Assembly: GCF_900116255.1 (NCBI RefSeq)
Contig: NZ_FPAI01000002.1
Coordinates: 124,001 to 188,000, forward strand
Reading direction: 5' to 3'
DNA length: 64,000 nucleotides
Origin: Halolactibacillus miurensis
Lineage (GTDB): Bacteria > Bacillota > Bacilli > Bacillales > Amphibacillaceae
Shown here: positions 1-9,806 of the stretch, in pieces
Numbering within the stretch: position 1 is the stretch's first letter
Layout of the letters: the number at the start of each line of letters is the position of its first letter
Position numbers and translations under genes: made by a program
Notes under the pieces: generated by a model
Told to the model about the DNA's origin: nothing
Seen by the model: the letters and a program-made list of their open reading frames with translations, nothing else
Database searches by the model: none

Positions 1-1
1 C

Positions 2-796
2 GAGCAATATATGCCGCGACATGCACATGACGCTTTACCGGTATCAACCGTCGGTCAAATTTTAAGTGTGGCTGATAAGATGGATACGATCGTGGGTTGT
101 ATTGCCGTTGGCTTAATGCCAACAGGCTCACAAGACCCTTATGCCTTGCGTCGACAAGCGATGGGGGTGGTTCAAATTTTAGAACGCTTTGGTTGGTCTC
201 TATCATTTGAAGATTTACTCGACCTCATCGTGAGTCACTATGAAACAACAGCGATTGCCGTGAATGATTATGACGTGGTGAAACATAATGTGACGGACTT
301 CTTCCGTGCTCGTGTAAGCTATATTGCTAAAGAACGCGGTGTGGAACGTGATATCATAGAAGCTGTCACAAGTTTAGGGCTGGGTCAGTTACATCAACTC
401 TTCATTAAAGCTAATCTACTAGAAGATAGCCGTAAAGATGAAGCGTTTAAAGAAACGGAAGAAGCGCTCGTACGCTCATTAAATTTAGCAAAGAAAGCAA
501 CAACAACTGAGGTTGAGGCACATCTATTTGATAATGAATCAGAAACAGCTTTATATCAGACACTCCTTGAAGTGCGAGCCTCATTTGAAGCTCGGATCAA
601 AGAAGAAGCTTACAAAGAGGCGTTAGAAGAACTTGAGGCACTGACACCGGCAATCAATCGTTTCTTTGACGAGACGATGGTGATGGTTGATAATGACAAA
701 GTAAAAAACAATCGCCTTGCCTTGCTTAACCAAGTTAAACAACTCGTCGACCAGCTAGGTGATTTCACACAGATTGAATGGAAACAACAATTTTAA
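2..796 (+). CDS. glyS: Glycyl-tRNA synthetase beta subunit, C-terminal part (runs off left edge)
   Basis: Beta subunit of the heterotetrameric bacterial glycyl-tRNA synthetase, which charges tRNA-Gly in the cytoplasm. The frame is already open at the window edge (first whole codon at base 2), so only about 264 C-terminal residues are seen; the full protein is usually near 690. The visible part has the conserved stretches LSVADKMDTIVG and GSQDPYALRRQAMG, then DFFRARV, and ends in the helical anticodon-binding domain with FFDETMVMVDN. The next gene, yqfL, begins 18 bases downstream. The ccpN gene that separates glyS and yqfL in B. subtilis is absent. The identification is secure; the start lies outside the window. 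Confidence 0.96.
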   Translation, partial: EQYMPRHAHDALPVSTVGQILSVADKMDTIVGCIAVGLMPTGSQDPYALRRQAMGVVQILERFGWSLSFEDLLDLIVSHYETTAIAVNDYDVVKHNVTDFFRARVSYIAKERGVERDIIEAVTSLGLGQLHQLFIKANLLEDSRKDEAFKETEEALVRSLNLAKKATTTEVEAHLFDNESETALYQTLLEVRASFEARIKEEAYKEALEELEALTPAINRFFDETMVMVDNDKVKNNRLALLNQVKQLVDQLGDFTQIEWKQQF

Positions 797-814
797 AAAG
801 CTTGAGGTGGTAAC

Positions 815-1621
815 ATGGTTAAACCTGTGATTTATTTAGTATCAGATTCACTCGGTGAAACAGCTGAAAAAGTTATCAAATCAGCGCTGTTGCAATTTGG
901 TGATCATCATGAATATGAATTAGTCAGAGAACCATACGTTGATGGAACAGAGAAAATCAATCATGTGCTCATGACTGTCGCAAGAGATAGGGCGATTGTT
1001 GGTTACACATTAGTTGACCCGGACTTGCGTGAATATATCAGTGAACGTTCCCAAGAACTTGATATTGAAGCCATCGATATTCTAGGGCCAATGCTTGATG
1101 CGATGGAGCGGATGTTTAGGAAAAAGCCGCGAGTAAAACCTGGTCTCAGTCATCAATTAGACGAAGCGTATTTTAAGCGAATTGAAGCGATTGAATTTGC
1201 GGTCAAGTATGACGATGGGCGAGACCCGAGAGGGATTGAAAAAGCAGATATTGTCCTGATAGGTATTTCAAGAACGTCAAAAACGCCTTTAAGTCAATAT
1301 TTAGCACTGAAAAGTTTTAAAGTGGCGAATGTCCCTATCGTACCTGAAGTCGACCCGCCGAAACAACTGTTTGACGTGGACCCAAGTAAATGTATTGGAC
1401 TTAAAATTAATTCAGAGAAATTAAATGATATAAGAAAAGAACGCTTAAAAGCCCTCGGTTTAAAACCGAATGCGAACTACGCAACAACGACGCGTATCGA
1501 ACAAGAACTCGAGTATTTTGAGCGTCTCGTTGAAAGGATTCAGTGTCCTGTGATTGATGTTTCGTATAAAGCAGTCGAAGAAACAGCTAATATTATTTTA
1601 CAGTTACAGATGTTGAGGTAA
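815..1621 (+). CDS. yqfL: Pyruvate, phosphate dikinase regulatory protein (PSRP family)
   Basis: Bifunctional serine/threonine kinase and Pi-dependent pyrophosphorylase of the DUF299 family, which inactivates and reactivates PPDK-like dikinases by (de)phosphorylation. The 268-residue length fits the family. The nucleotide-binding P-loop-like motif GISRTSKTPLS lies near residue 150, and the N-terminus VIYLVSDSLGETAEKV is typical. The start is supported by GAGGTGG seven bases before ATG. It is probably cotranscribed with glyS and is followed by a good terminator. In B. subtilis the orthologue is reported to affect CcpN-dependent gluconeogenic control, yet no ccpN lies next to it here, so the dikinase itself is the more likely target. 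Confidence 0.93.
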   Translation: MVKPVIYLVSDSLGETAEKVIKSALLQFGDHHEYELVREPYVDGTEKINHVLMTVARDRAIVGYTLVDPDLREYISERSQELDIEAIDILGPMLDAMERMFRKKPRVKPGLSHQLDEAYFKRIEAIEFAVKYDDGRDPRGIEKADIVLIGISRTSKTPLSQYLALKSFKVANVPIVPEVDPPKQLFDVDPSKCIGLKINSEKLNDIRKERLKALGLKPNANYATTTRIEQELEYFERLVERIQCPVIDVSYKAVEETANIILQLQMLR

Positions 1622-1630
1622 CATAGTAGC

Positions 1631-1670
1631 AACCTTTTTGTTGATGGTGAACATTGGCAAAAAGGTTTTT
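1631..1670 (+). terminator. Rho-independent terminator after yqfL
   Basis: A 10-bp stem (AACCTTTTTG at 1631-1640 with CAAAAAGGTT at 1658-1667) is followed by a short T run. It ends the glyS-yqfL unit. Confidence 0.8.
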
Positions 1671-1690
1671 GCTATTTAGCAATATATGTT

Positions 1691-1719
1691 TTGATGTTTT
1701 CGTTTATTTATACTATAAT
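1691..1719 (+). promoter_or_regulatory. Sigma-A promoter for the dnaG-sigA operon
   Basis: TTGATG (1691-1696), a 17-base spacer and TATAAT (1714-1719). It is the best match in the 346-base gap between yqfL and dnaG, which otherwise holds the yqfL terminator and an AT-rich leader of about 240 bases. I see no further gene in that gap. Confidence 0.65.
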
Positions 1720-1967
1720 TAATATTTGCGTAAAAAACTTGTCTATTTTTGATTTTTTTTGTTTTGAAGGCAGGATTTTTTAACTTATATAAAGAATAAG
1801 TCATAAAAGAAATGTATTTGATAATGGAATACAGCTGAAAGACGTTTAATGCGTGAGTATTTAAGGTAAAGTAATACTATCATGAGGTGGGATTATTTTT
1901 TTCTTCTAGATGTCGAATCTTGAAGGAATTTTTGATTTCATCTAGAAATTAAGTGTTGGTGATATCA

Positions 1968-3776
1968 ATGGCAGGTCAAATTCCTGAACAATTAATTGAA
2001 GAGGTACGAAAAGCGAATGACATTGTGGATGTTGTTGGTGAACATGTGTCTCTTAAAAAGAAAGGTCGAAATTATTTTGGTCTTTGTCCTTTTCATGGTG
2101 AAAACACTCCGTCATTTTCTGTGACGCAAGAAAAACAAATTTTTCATTGTTTTGGTTGTGGAAAAGGTGGAAATGTCTTTAATTTCTTAATGGAACTCGA
2201 GGGATTCAGTTTTTATCAGGCAGTTGAATACTTGGCCAATAAAAGTGGGATGGCGTTACCTGAGTCTGTCTCAAGTCAACACACCCAACAAAACAATCGA
2301 ATGGACCAAGAAAGTTTAAATGCTTATGAATTTCTGACGATGTTTTATCATCATTCATTAGTACACGCCAACGGCGCAGAAGAAGCTAAGCAATACTTGA
2401 CGGCGCGTGGATTAACAGAAGAGACAATGAAAAAATTTAATGTCGGTTTTGCTCCATATAAGAGCGATGTCACAACAACGTTACTTGAGAAGAAATCCTT
2501 TCATCTCAATCATTTAGCCCACACGGGTGTGCTTTCACAAACAGAAGACGGTAAGGTCTTAGATCGTTTTAGAGGACGCGTTGTCTTTCCGATTAGAAAC
2601 CATTTAGGAAAAACCGTTGGTTTTGGCGGACGCACGATAAGTAATGAAGAACCGAAGTATTTAAATAGTCCAGAATCGAAGCTGTTTCAAAAAGGGCGCT
2701 TATTATATAATTTTGATCAAGCCCGTAGTGAGATGAAAAAGTTAAATCAAGCCATTTTATTTGAAGGTTATATGGATGTCATTACAGCTGATCAGTATGG
2801 TATTACTCACGGTGTGGCATCATTAGGTACCGCACTCACCGATCACCAAGCGCAATTACTGAAACGTTATGTTGATGAAGTCATTGTTTGTTATGATGGT
2901 GATCATGCTGGAATTGAAGCGGCTTTTAAAGCGGCTGAACGCTTAAAAAAAGCGGGACTTGAATCGCGTATTGCGTCGATACCTGATGGCGATGATCCCG
3001 ATGATTATTTAAAGGCCTATGGAAAAGAAGCTTTTGAGCGTAAAATACTCGAACAAAGCGCCACATATATGAGTTTTGTTTTAACGTATTTAAAACGTCA
3101 GTATGATACGTCCATTGAAGCGAGTCGCATGCAGTATATTGATGAAGCCATTCGATACATTGCGACACTCGCTAAGCCTATTGAAAGAGATCATTACGCC
3201 AGAGAACTAGCGAATGAATATAATCTTTCTGTCGATACTATCATGGGAGAAGTGGCGTTAAATAGGCAACAAATTGCGCCAGAACAGAAACCACGGATTC
3301 AAAAGCAGACGGCAAGAAAAAAACAACAACGGTTATATCCCGCTTATTATAATGCTGAGAGAAAACTCATCAGTTATATGTTGTACGATGCAACGATTGC
3401 CGAACGTATGAAGCACCGTTTAGGTGCCTCGTTTAATGTTGATGTTCATAAGGTGATTGTGACACATCTTTACGCTTATTATGAGGCTGGTCACCCGGCA
3501 GATGTTAGTCAATTCGTTGAACGGATTGAGGACTCAGAAATGAAAAATTTGATCATTGAACTGGCAATGCAGTCACTCTCACCTGAGGTGACAGAAGAGG
3601 AAATCAATGATTATGTTTATATGATTCAAAGTGAACAAGGAGATAAAGCACTCATCAAGGAGCTGTTTTATCAACAAAAACAAGCAGAGATTGACAAGGA
3701 CTATACGAAGGCCGCTCAAGTCGGTATGGAAATTGTTAAGCTTAAAAAACGTTTAAAAGAGCCATTACGTGAGTAG
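1968..3776 (+). CDS. dnaG: DNA primase
   Basis: Primase that makes RNA primers at the replication fork by interaction with the DnaB/DnaC-type helicase. The domains appear in order. The N-terminal CHC2 zinc finger reads LCPFHGENTPSF then HCFGCGKGG, near residues 36-70. The TOPRIM core shows FEGYMD and YDGDHAG. A C-terminal helicase-interaction domain runs to residue 602. The frame extends upstream to a GTG at 1953, but ATG 1968 (MAGQIPEQ) matches the family N-terminus and has a weak GGTGAT site. sigA follows 29 bases later in the classic macromolecular-synthesis operon. Confidence 0.97.
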   Translation: MAGQIPEQLIEEVRKANDIVDVVGEHVSLKKKGRNYFGLCPFHGENTPSFSVTQEKQIFHCFGCGKGGNVFNFLMELEGFSFYQAVEYLANKSGMALPESVSSQHTQQNNRMDQESLNAYEFLTMFYHHSLVHANGAEEAKQYLTARGLTEETMKKFNVGFAPYKSDVTTTLLEKKSFHLNHLAHTGVLSQTEDGKVLDRFRGRVVFPIRNHLGKTVGFGGRTISNEEPKYLNSPESKLFQKGRLLYNFDQARSEMKKLNQAILFEGYMDVITADQYGITHGVASLGTALTDHQAQLLKRYVDEVIVCYDGDHAGIEAAFKAAERLKKAGLESRIASIPDGDDPDDYLKAYGKEAFERKILEQSATYMSFVLTYLKRQYDTSIEASRMQYIDEAIRYIATLAKPIERDHYARELANEYNLSVDTIMGEVALNRQQIAPEQKPRIQKQTARKKQQRLYPAYYNAERKLISYMLYDATIAERMKHRLGASFNVDVHKVIVTHLYAYYEAGHPADVSQFVERIEDSEMKNLIIELAMQSLSPEVTEEEINDYVYMIQSEQGDKALIKELFYQQKQAEIDKDYTKAAQVGMEIVKLKKRLKEPLRE

Positions 3777-3805
3777 GATAAAGTTAGTTGGAGGGGGATG
3801 CTGTT

Positions 3806-4921
3806 ATGGCAGATAAGAAGTCGAAACAAAATGAACCAGAAATTACATTGGACCAAGCCAAGGAGTTAATCACACAAATCGGGAAGAAAACAGGGGTCAT
3901 TGCTTACGATGATGTTGCTGAGAGGTTAGCAATGTTCGAACTGGATTCAGACCAGATGGATGAATTCTATGAACAACTTCAAGACCAAGGGATTGATGTG
4001 ATTGCTGATTCAGATAAAGACCCAGATGAAAAAGATATTAAAAAAGAAGAAGAGGAATTCGATCTGAATGATTTAAGTGTGCCGATTGGGATTAAAATCA
4101 ATGATCCTGTTCGTATGTACTTAAAAGAAATAGGTCGTGTTAACCTACTTTCAGCTCAGGAAGAGGTTAGTCTTGCTGAACGCATTGAACAAGGTGATGA
4201 GGAAGCAAAACAACGTTTAGCTGAAGCCAACTTAAGACTAGTGGTGAGTATTGCGAAGCGTTATGTCGGTCGTGGGATGTTATTCTTAGACTTGATTCAA
4301 GAAGGTAATATGGGTCTTATTAAAGCGGTGGAAAAATTCGATCACCGTAAAGGGTTTAAGTTTAGTACGTACGCCACGTGGTGGATTCGTCAAGCCATCA
4401 CACGTGCGATTGCTGACCAGGCTCGTACGATTCGTATCCCCGTGCACATGGTTGAAACAATCAATAAGCTCATTCGCATTCAGCGCCAACTCCTACAAGA
4501 TTTTGGTCGTGAACCCACACCTGAAGAAATTGGCGAAGAAATGGATTTAACACCTGAAAAGGTAAGAGAAATCTTAAAGATTGCCCAGGAACCTGTATCG
4601 TTAGAAACCCCAATTGGTGAAGAAGATGACTCTCACTTAGGTGATTTTATTGAAGACCAAGAAGCAACATCACCTTCTGATCATGCGGCTTATGAATTAT
4701 TAAAGGAACAGTTAGAAGATGTGTTAGATACGCTTACTGATCGTGAAGAAAATGTCTTGCGTTTACGCTTTGGTTTAGATGATGGTCGCACACGTACGCT
4801 TGAGGAAGTGGGGAAAGTTTTTGGTGTTACCCGAGAACGGATTAGACAGATTGAAGCAAAAGCTTTACGCAAATTACGTCACCCGTCACGTAGTAAGCGT
4901 CTGAAAGATTTCTTAGAATAA
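3806..4921 (+). CDS. sigA: RNA polymerase principal sigma factor SigA (RpoD)
   Basis: Housekeeping sigma-70 factor, 371 residues, the same length as B. subtilis SigA. Region 1.1 occupies the N-terminus. Region 2 has [11 protein letters not shown], then [10 protein letters not shown] and the -10 recognition helix [14 protein letters not shown]. Region 3 follows, and region 4 carries the -35 helix with [18 protein letters not shown]. The open frame reaches back to TTG 3788, but a strong ribosome site (GGAGGGGG at about 3790-3797) places the start at ATG 3806. Its promoter preferences explain the TTGACA/TATAAT-like promoters seen in the window. Confidence 0.98.
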   Translation: MADKKSKQNEPEITLDQAKELITQIGKKTGVIAYDDVAERLAMFELDSDQMDEFYEQLQDQGIDVIADSDKDPDEKDIKKEEEEFDLNDLSVPIGIKINDPVRMYLKEIGRVNLLSAQEEVSLAERIEQGDEEAKQRLAEANLRLVVSIAKRYVGRGMLFLDLIQEGNMGLIKAVEKFDHRKGFKFSTYATWWIRQAITRAIADQARTIRIPVHMVETINKLIRIQRQLLQDFGREPTPEEIGEEMDLTPEKVREILKIAQEPVSLETPIGEEDDSHLGDFIEDQEATSPSDHAAYELLKEQLEDVLDTLTDREENVLRLRFGLDDGRTRTLEEVGKVFGVTRERIRQIEAKALRKLRHPSRSKRLKDFLE

Positions 4922-4935
4922 GTCGTGATTGGTAT

Positions 4936-4987
4936 AGTCAATCCAGTCTCAATTGAGATTCAATTGATACTCGATTGACTTTTTTTA
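4936..4987 (+). terminator. Terminator after sigA
   Basis: Stem AGTCAATC (4936-4943) with GATTGACT (4973-4980), followed by a run of T. The loop contains a smaller CTCAATTGAG palindrome. Confidence 0.75.
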
Positions 4988-5024
4988 CATAAAAATAATC
5001 TAGTGGCGTCAATGAGGTGATTGA

Positions 5025-5591
5025 ATGGACCAACAACGAAAAGCAACGATTATACATGAAATAAAATACTGGAAAGATAATCATTTATTGCCCTCGCATT
5101 ATTGTGACTTTTTATTGGCACTGTATACAGAGGGAACAGGAGCAACGGACGATGCACTCGATGACTTATTACCAAAGGATGCATCATCAGGAGATAGTGC
5201 GCTGTCAATGTTAATACCACATTTATTTAGTTTATTGATGATTTCTATCGTGCCACTTGTGTTAAGTGTGCTGTTGTTGATGGACTTTTCTATCGCCATT
5301 GAAATAACAATCATACTTGGTGGCATCATCGTTGTCTCAATATTTTATATGTTAAGTCAACATGTAAAAGTATTCAAAGTGAACTATAGTCGTGCATTGT
5401 ATTTTATTAGTCTTGTTTTAGCAGGGTTATATGTCAGTGGATTATTGACCAATCCTTTTCTTTATCGGAGTATCATGCTTGTTTTCATGATCGTTGTTGG
5501 CGTCAGTTTGGGGTTAGTTAAAAAAGATCGCTGGCTACTTCTCATCAGTGGTCTCATGTTTGTTTTAGGTGTGATTGGGTTAGTTATATAG
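5025..5591 (+). CDS. Multi-pass membrane protein of unknown function
   Basis: A 188-residue protein that I cannot assign to a characterised family. The first ~60 residues are soluble and hydrophilic (IHEIKYWKDNHLLPSHYCDF, then an acidic stretch). Four to five hydrophobic segments follow, from about residue 65 to the C-terminus (residues 65-90, 92-112, 121-141, 147-162 and 166-186). The start codon ATG 5025 lies downstream of AATGAGGTGATTG. It sits between sigA and trmK, the position that B. subtilis gives to cccA (cytochrome c-550); no haem motif (CxxCH) is present, so this is not a cytochrome. It may be cotranscribed with trmK (16-base gap). Confidence 0.8.
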   Translation: MDQQRKATIIHEIKYWKDNHLLPSHYCDFLLALYTEGTGATDDALDDLLPKDASSGDSALSMLIPHLFSLLMISIVPLVLSVLLLMDFSIAIEITIILGGIIVVSIFYMLSQHVKVFKVNYSRALYFISLVLAGLYVSGLLTNPFLYRSIMLVFMIVVGVSLGLVKKDRWLLLISGLMFVLGVIGLVI

Positions 5592-5607
5592 GTGAGGATG
5601 TGAAAAG

Positions 5608-6306
5608 ATGGAGACAATGAAGTTATCAAATCGGTTAAAGCAAGCGAGTCAATATGTCAGTACAGGCGCTTTTTTTGCGGATATTGGCAGTGATCACGCC
5701 TATTTACCGATTTACGTCTGTCAAAAAGACGCATCAGCAAAAGGAATTGCTGGAGAGTTGAATCAAGGGCCGTTTGAGGCGGCGGTGTCACACGTGAAAG
5801 GGTATCAATTATCCGATCGCATTGATGTTAGAAAAGGTGATGGTTTGACGGTGATAAATGAAGAACCTATAGATACCGTAGTCATTTGCGGGATGGGCGG
5901 CGGTTTAATCCGCTCTATTTTGTCAGAGGGTTTACAATACTTATCACATGTTGAGCGGTTAATTTTACAACCGAACGTCGACAGTCATTATTTACGTGAA
6001 TGGTTAGTGATAAATGATTTTCAGATCGTTGCTGAAGATATTCTAAAAGAAGATGGCCACATTTATGAGATCATTGTAGCGGATAAAGCTTCCGAGGCTG
6101 TTTCGTTATCACCAAAAGATGTCTTTTTCGGGCCATTTTTACGACGAGAGTCATCAGACGTTTTTAAAGAGAAATGGCAACGCGAGTATGATAATGTCGT
6201 TCGTGTCATCAATAATATGTCTCTAGCAAAACAAATCAATGAAGAGAAGTTAGCACTTTTTAATGAGAGAAAACAGTGGATCAGCGAGGTGTTAAGCGAT
6301 GAATAA
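5608..6306 (+). CDS. trmK: tRNA (adenine(22)-N1)-methyltransferase
   Basis: SAM-dependent methyltransferase that forms m1A at position 22 of tRNA. The 232-residue protein has a Rossmann-type N-terminal domain with FADIGSDHAYLP (motif I, near residue 25) and the family signature VVICGMGGGLI, then LILQPN. A coiled-coil C-terminal domain ends the protein. ATG 5608 is preceded by GGTGAGG; a second ATG at 5617 is possible. The last eight bases overlap the start of the Nif3-like gene, which indicates translational coupling. Confidence 0.94.
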   Translation: METMKLSNRLKQASQYVSTGAFFADIGSDHAYLPIYVCQKDASAKGIAGELNQGPFEAAVSHVKGYQLSDRIDVRKGDGLTVINEEPIDTVVICGMGGGLIRSILSEGLQYLSHVERLILQPNVDSHYLREWLVINDFQIVAEDILKEDGHIYEIIVADKASEAVSLSPKDVFFGPFLRRESSDVFKEKWQREYDNVVRVINNMSLAKQINEEKLALFNERKQWISEVLSDE

Positions 6307-7420
6307 GGCTGTATACATCAAAGACTTTTTACAAGCGTTTGAAGCTGTTGTGCCCGAACGGTTAGCGTATGATTGGGATGCGGTTGGTTTACAAATTGGA
6401 GATATCAATACCCCGCTTACAGGTGTTTTAACGACGTTAGATGTAACAGAGAGTGTCATCGATGAAGCCATTGAACAAGGTGTGAATCTTATCATTAGCC
6501 ATCACCCTATCATGTTTAAACCGATGAAAAAAATCGATTTCTCGACGATGAAAGGACGCATCATCAAGAAATGTCTATTGAACGATCTAACGATTTTCTC
6601 GGCTCACACGAATTACGATCGTGTTAATGGCGGGATGAATGACCGTTTAGCTGATCGGTTAGGGTTGATTAATAGAGAGGTGCTCGTTGAAGAAGATAGC
6701 TCGACACTTATTAAACTACAAGTGTTTGTACCAAATACGCATAAGCAAATGGTTGATCAAGCTTTGATAAATATGGGTATTGGCACGATGGGAGACTATG
6801 AAGCTTGCGTGTATGAAATGACAGGTACAGGGCGTTTTCAACCAACAGAGAAAGCTAACCCCTTTATTGGCACGAGTGGGGCACGTGAAGCAGTAGAAGA
6901 AATAAAACTTGAGTATGTGATTACGCGAGAACAAGTATCCGTTGCATTAGCGACGATTCATAGCACGCATCCTTATGAGACACCTGCTTTTGATCTTATT
7001 CCACTACTTAATACAGGTAAAGTATTCGGTCTTGGTCGTGTAGGTGATTTAACGGAGTCCTTACCTTTTGACCAATTTGTTGAACGTGTCAAATCAATCT
7101 TTGGTTTACAAGGCGTGAGAGTGGCCGGGTCAAAAGATCAAGTGATTAAGCGGGTGGCTATCTTAGGGGGAAGTGGTGAAAAGTTTGTGATGGATGCGCT
7201 GAAGAAAAAAGCAGATGTCTATATCACGGGTGATATGACCTTCCATCCAACGCAAGATGCGGAAGCTCTTGGTTTAAATATTATTGATGCCGGGCATTAT
7301 TTAGAAAGTGTGATGAAAGAGGACTTTAAACAGATAAGTCAGTCTATTTTCACAAAAAAAGAATGGGATTATCCGATTGTGGCCTCAAAAGGCCATACGA
7401 ACCCATTTCGGTATAAATAG
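6299..7420 (+). CDS. yqfO: Nif3-like dinuclear metal protein (YqfO family)
   Basis: Member of the NIF3/GTP cyclohydrolase I type 2 homologue family; the biochemical function is not settled. Its 373 residues are the long Bacillota form. The Nif3 halves (YDWDAVGLQIGD and LIISHHPIMFKPM at the N-terminus, then DAGHYLES near the C-terminus) flank an inserted CutA/PII-like domain at about residues 130-235. Metal-binding histidines are visible in SHHP, SAHTNYD and GHYLE. It overlaps trmK by eight bases. In B. subtilis ispH (yqfP) and yqfQ follow; here the next gene is cshB. Confidence 0.92.
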   Translation: MNKAVYIKDFLQAFEAVVPERLAYDWDAVGLQIGDINTPLTGVLTTLDVTESVIDEAIEQGVNLIISHHPIMFKPMKKIDFSTMKGRIIKKCLLNDLTIFSAHTNYDRVNGGMNDRLADRLGLINREVLVEEDSSTLIKLQVFVPNTHKQMVDQALINMGIGTMGDYEACVYEMTGTGRFQPTEKANPFIGTSGAREAVEEIKLEYVITREQVSVALATIHSTHPYETPAFDLIPLLNTGKVFGLGRVGDLTESLPFDQFVERVKSIFGLQGVRVAGSKDQVIKRVAILGGSGEKFVMDALKKKADVYITGDMTFHPTQDAEALGLNIIDAGHYLESVMKEDFKQISQSIFTKKEWDYPIVASKGHTNPFRYK

Positions 7421-7503
7421 AAGGTTGTACAATAGGCATAGATGCGAATCTAGGTTATACTAAACGTATAGTTTGGACGTTGTTTTAAAAAAAGGAGACC
7501 ATT

Positions 7504-8817
7504 ATGGAAAAACATTTATTTAAAGAGTATGCATTAAACAGTTGGATTCACGAGGTTGTAGATGGCCTAGGATTTAAAGAACCAACACCGATTCAGCAAA
7601 AAGTTATACCAGCCATGTTGCGCGGAGAAAGTGTTATTGGCCAATCGCATACAGGTTCAGGAAAAACCCATGCGTTTTTATTTCCTTTATTCAATCAAAT
7701 AGAGGTAGATAAGCGGGAAGTACAATTTGTTGTGACCTCACCAACTCGTGAGTTAGCAACTCAAATTCATGAAGAAGTCAAGCGCATCATCGCATTATCA
7801 CCACATAAAGAGGTGATTCAATCAAAATTGTTTATCGGTGGAACGGATAAAAAGCGTTCGATTGAAAAATTAAAAGAACAACCGCATATTATTGTGGCGA
7901 CGCCAGGTCGCTTGCTTGATTTAATTAATGAAGGCGCGATTGATTTGTATTCAGCAAAGAGCTTTGTCGTTGATGAAGCGGATTTAATGTTAGATCTCGG
8001 CTTAATTAATGAAATTGATCAAATGTTAACCAAAGCGAATCAAAAGATTCAGTTGGCGGTATTTTCTGCGACGATACCAGAACGCCTTCATCCGTTCTTA
8101 AAGAAATATTTACAAAATCCGACGCACGTGCACATTAAAGATCACTTTGCGCCTGAAAAAATTGAACATCAATTAATTCCACTAAGACACCGGGAATTAG
8201 CGAGTGTGATTCATGATATCACGAAAGTGATTAACCCTTATTTAGCTATCATTTTTACAAACAATAAAGATGAGGCGAATAAATTACACAAAGGTCTTTT
8301 AGATAAAGGCATTAATGTAGGTATCATCCATGGTGGCTTGCCATCACGGGAAAGAAAACGCGTGTTAAAGGATATTCAAGCATTAAAATATCAATACATC
8401 GTAGCGACCGATTTAGCTGCACGTGGGATTGATATTAAAGGTGTGAGCCATGTCATTAATGCTCAACTTCCTAAGGAAGAAGAATTTTATATTCACCGTA
8501 TTGGTCGAACGGCTCGTGCCGGTATGGAAGGGACAGCTATCAATATTTATCATGAGGACGATGTGCCATTACTGCAAAAACTAACGTCACGTAAAATTGA
8601 CTTCACGACCTATGACATTATCAAAGGTGAATGGCGTGAAATTAAACCATGGGATGAGCGTCAGCGCCGGAAGAAAGACGGGCATGACACTGATCGTGAA
8701 GCTTGGTTAAAGGTGAGAAAACCTGATAAAGTCAAACCAGGTTACAAAAAGAAAATGAAACGTCAACAACAACGGATTAAACAACAATTAAATCGCAGTA
8801 AAAATAAACGAGGGTGA
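7504..8817 (+). CDS. cshB: DEAD-box ATP-dependent RNA helicase CshB
   Basis: ATP-dependent RNA helicase involved in cold adaptation, ribosome assembly and RNA turnover. All helicase motifs are seen: a Q-motif region ([12 protein letters not shown]), motif I ([11 protein letters not shown]), Ia (PTRELA), Ib (TPGRL), II (VDEADLML, a DEAD box), III (SAT), IV-V (ARGIDIKGV) and VI ([10 protein letters not shown]). A lysine/arginine-rich tail of about 60 residues follows, as is typical for RNA binding. An AAGGAGACC site precedes ATG 7504. The stop overlaps the GTGA before nfo. Confidence 0.95.
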   Translation: MEKHLFKEYALNSWIHEVVDGLGFKEPTPIQQKVIPAMLRGESVIGQSHTGSGKTHAFLFPLFNQIEVDKREVQFVVTSPTRELATQIHEEVKRIIALSPHKEVIQSKLFIGGTDKKRSIEKLKEQPHIIVATPGRLLDLINEGAIDLYSAKSFVVDEADLMLDLGLINEIDQMLTKANQKIQLAVFSATIPERLHPFLKKYLQNPTHVHIKDHFAPEKIEHQLIPLRHRELASVIHDITKVINPYLAIIFTNNKDEANKLHKGLLDKGINVGIIHGGLPSRERKRVLKDIQALKYQYIVATDLAARGIDIKGVSHVINAQLPKEEEFYIHRIGRTARAGMEGTAINIYHEDDVPLLQKLTSRKIDFTTYDIIKGEWREIKPWDERQRRKKDGHDTDREAWLKVRKPDKVKPGYKKKMKRQQQRIKQQLNRSKNKRG

Positions 8818-8822
8818 GTAGA

Positions 8823-9716
8823 ATGTTGAAATTAGGATCACATGTTTCGATGAGTGGGAAAAAGATGTTGCTTGGTTCAAGTGAAGAAGCGGCAAGTTAT
8901 AACGCAACCGCGATGATGATTTATACAGGTGCACCGCAAAATACGAGACGAAAAGCGATTGAGGAACTAAATATCGAAAAGGGTCTTCAGCATATGAAAG
9001 ATCACGGCATCGAGGATTTAGTCGTCCATGCGCCTTATATCATAAATTTAGGTAACACAACGAAACCAGAAACATTTGAGCTTGGTGTCAACTTTATGAA
9101 AAGTGAAGTAGATCGCACCGAAGCTTTAACCGCCAAACAAATTGTGCTCCATCCTGGTGCCCACGTAGGGGCTGGTAGTGAAACAGGTGTTAAACGGATT
9201 ATTGAAGGGTTAAACGAAGCGCTAACGAAAGGTCAAGACGTTCAGATAGCGTTGGAGACGATGGCAGGAAAAGGGTCAGAAGTCGGTCGCACGTTTGAAG
9301 AGATTGCTCAAATCATTGATGGTGTGACGCTAAGTGATCGTTTATCGGTCTGTTTTGATACGTGTCATGTGCATGATGCGGGATATGATATTGTGAACGA
9401 TTTTGATGGTGTGCTCAATGAATTTGATAAAATTGTTGGTGTTGATCGCATTAAGGTCGTGCACGTCAACGATAGCAAAAATCCAGTCGGTGCCCATAAA
9501 GATCGTCATGAAAATATTGGCTTTGGCCACATTGGCTTTGAGGCGTTAAACTACATTGTTCATCATGAGGCATTTAAAGACATTCCAAAGATTCTTGAAA
9601 CGCCTTATGTAGGGGAAGATAAAAAGGATAAAAAACCACCATACAAATTTGAAATTGAGATGCTGAAAAAGCAAGCATTTGATAATGATTTAAAAAATAA
9701 AATTTTAAATCAATAA
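8823..9716 (+). CDS. nfo: Endonuclease IV (AP endonuclease)
   Basis: Zinc-dependent endonuclease that cleaves 5' to abasic sites in base-excision repair. The 297 residues form a TIM barrel of the AP2 family. Signatures include [10 protein letters not shown] at the start, [11 protein letters not shown], the ALETMAGKG segment, [13 protein letters not shown] and [13 protein letters not shown], which supply the zinc-coordinating His, Glu and Asp residues. The frame opens at GTG 8814, but ATG 8823 (MLKLGSHV) matches the family and has GAGGGTGAG upstream. It is coupled to cshB and ended by a strong terminator. Confidence 0.96.
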   Translation: MLKLGSHVSMSGKKMLLGSSEEAASYNATAMMIYTGAPQNTRRKAIEELNIEKGLQHMKDHGIEDLVVHAPYIINLGNTTKPETFELGVNFMKSEVDRTEALTAKQIVLHPGAHVGAGSETGVKRIIEGLNEALTKGQDVQIALETMAGKGSEVGRTFEEIAQIIDGVTLSDRLSVCFDTCHVHDAGYDIVNDFDGVLNEFDKIVGVDRIKVVHVNDSKNPVGAHKDRHENIGFGHIGFEALNYIVHHEAFKDIPKILETPYVGEDKKDKKPPYKFEIEMLKKQAFDNDLKNKILNQ

Positions 9717-9760
9717 AAATGAAGCTTTAAATCTTATGTTGAAAAGTATCATCTATCAAA

Positions 9761-9802
9761 CCGCAAACGACCGTCACAATGGTCGTTTGCGGTTTTTTTT
9801 TT
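9761..9802 (+). terminator. Strong terminator after nfo
   Basis: A perfect 12-bp stem (CCGCAAACGACC at 9761-9772 with GGTCGTTTGCGG at 9781-9792), an 8-base loop and ten T residues. It separates the nfo unit from the convergent yqfT-like gene. Confidence 0.9.
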
Positions 9803-9806
9803 GCGT

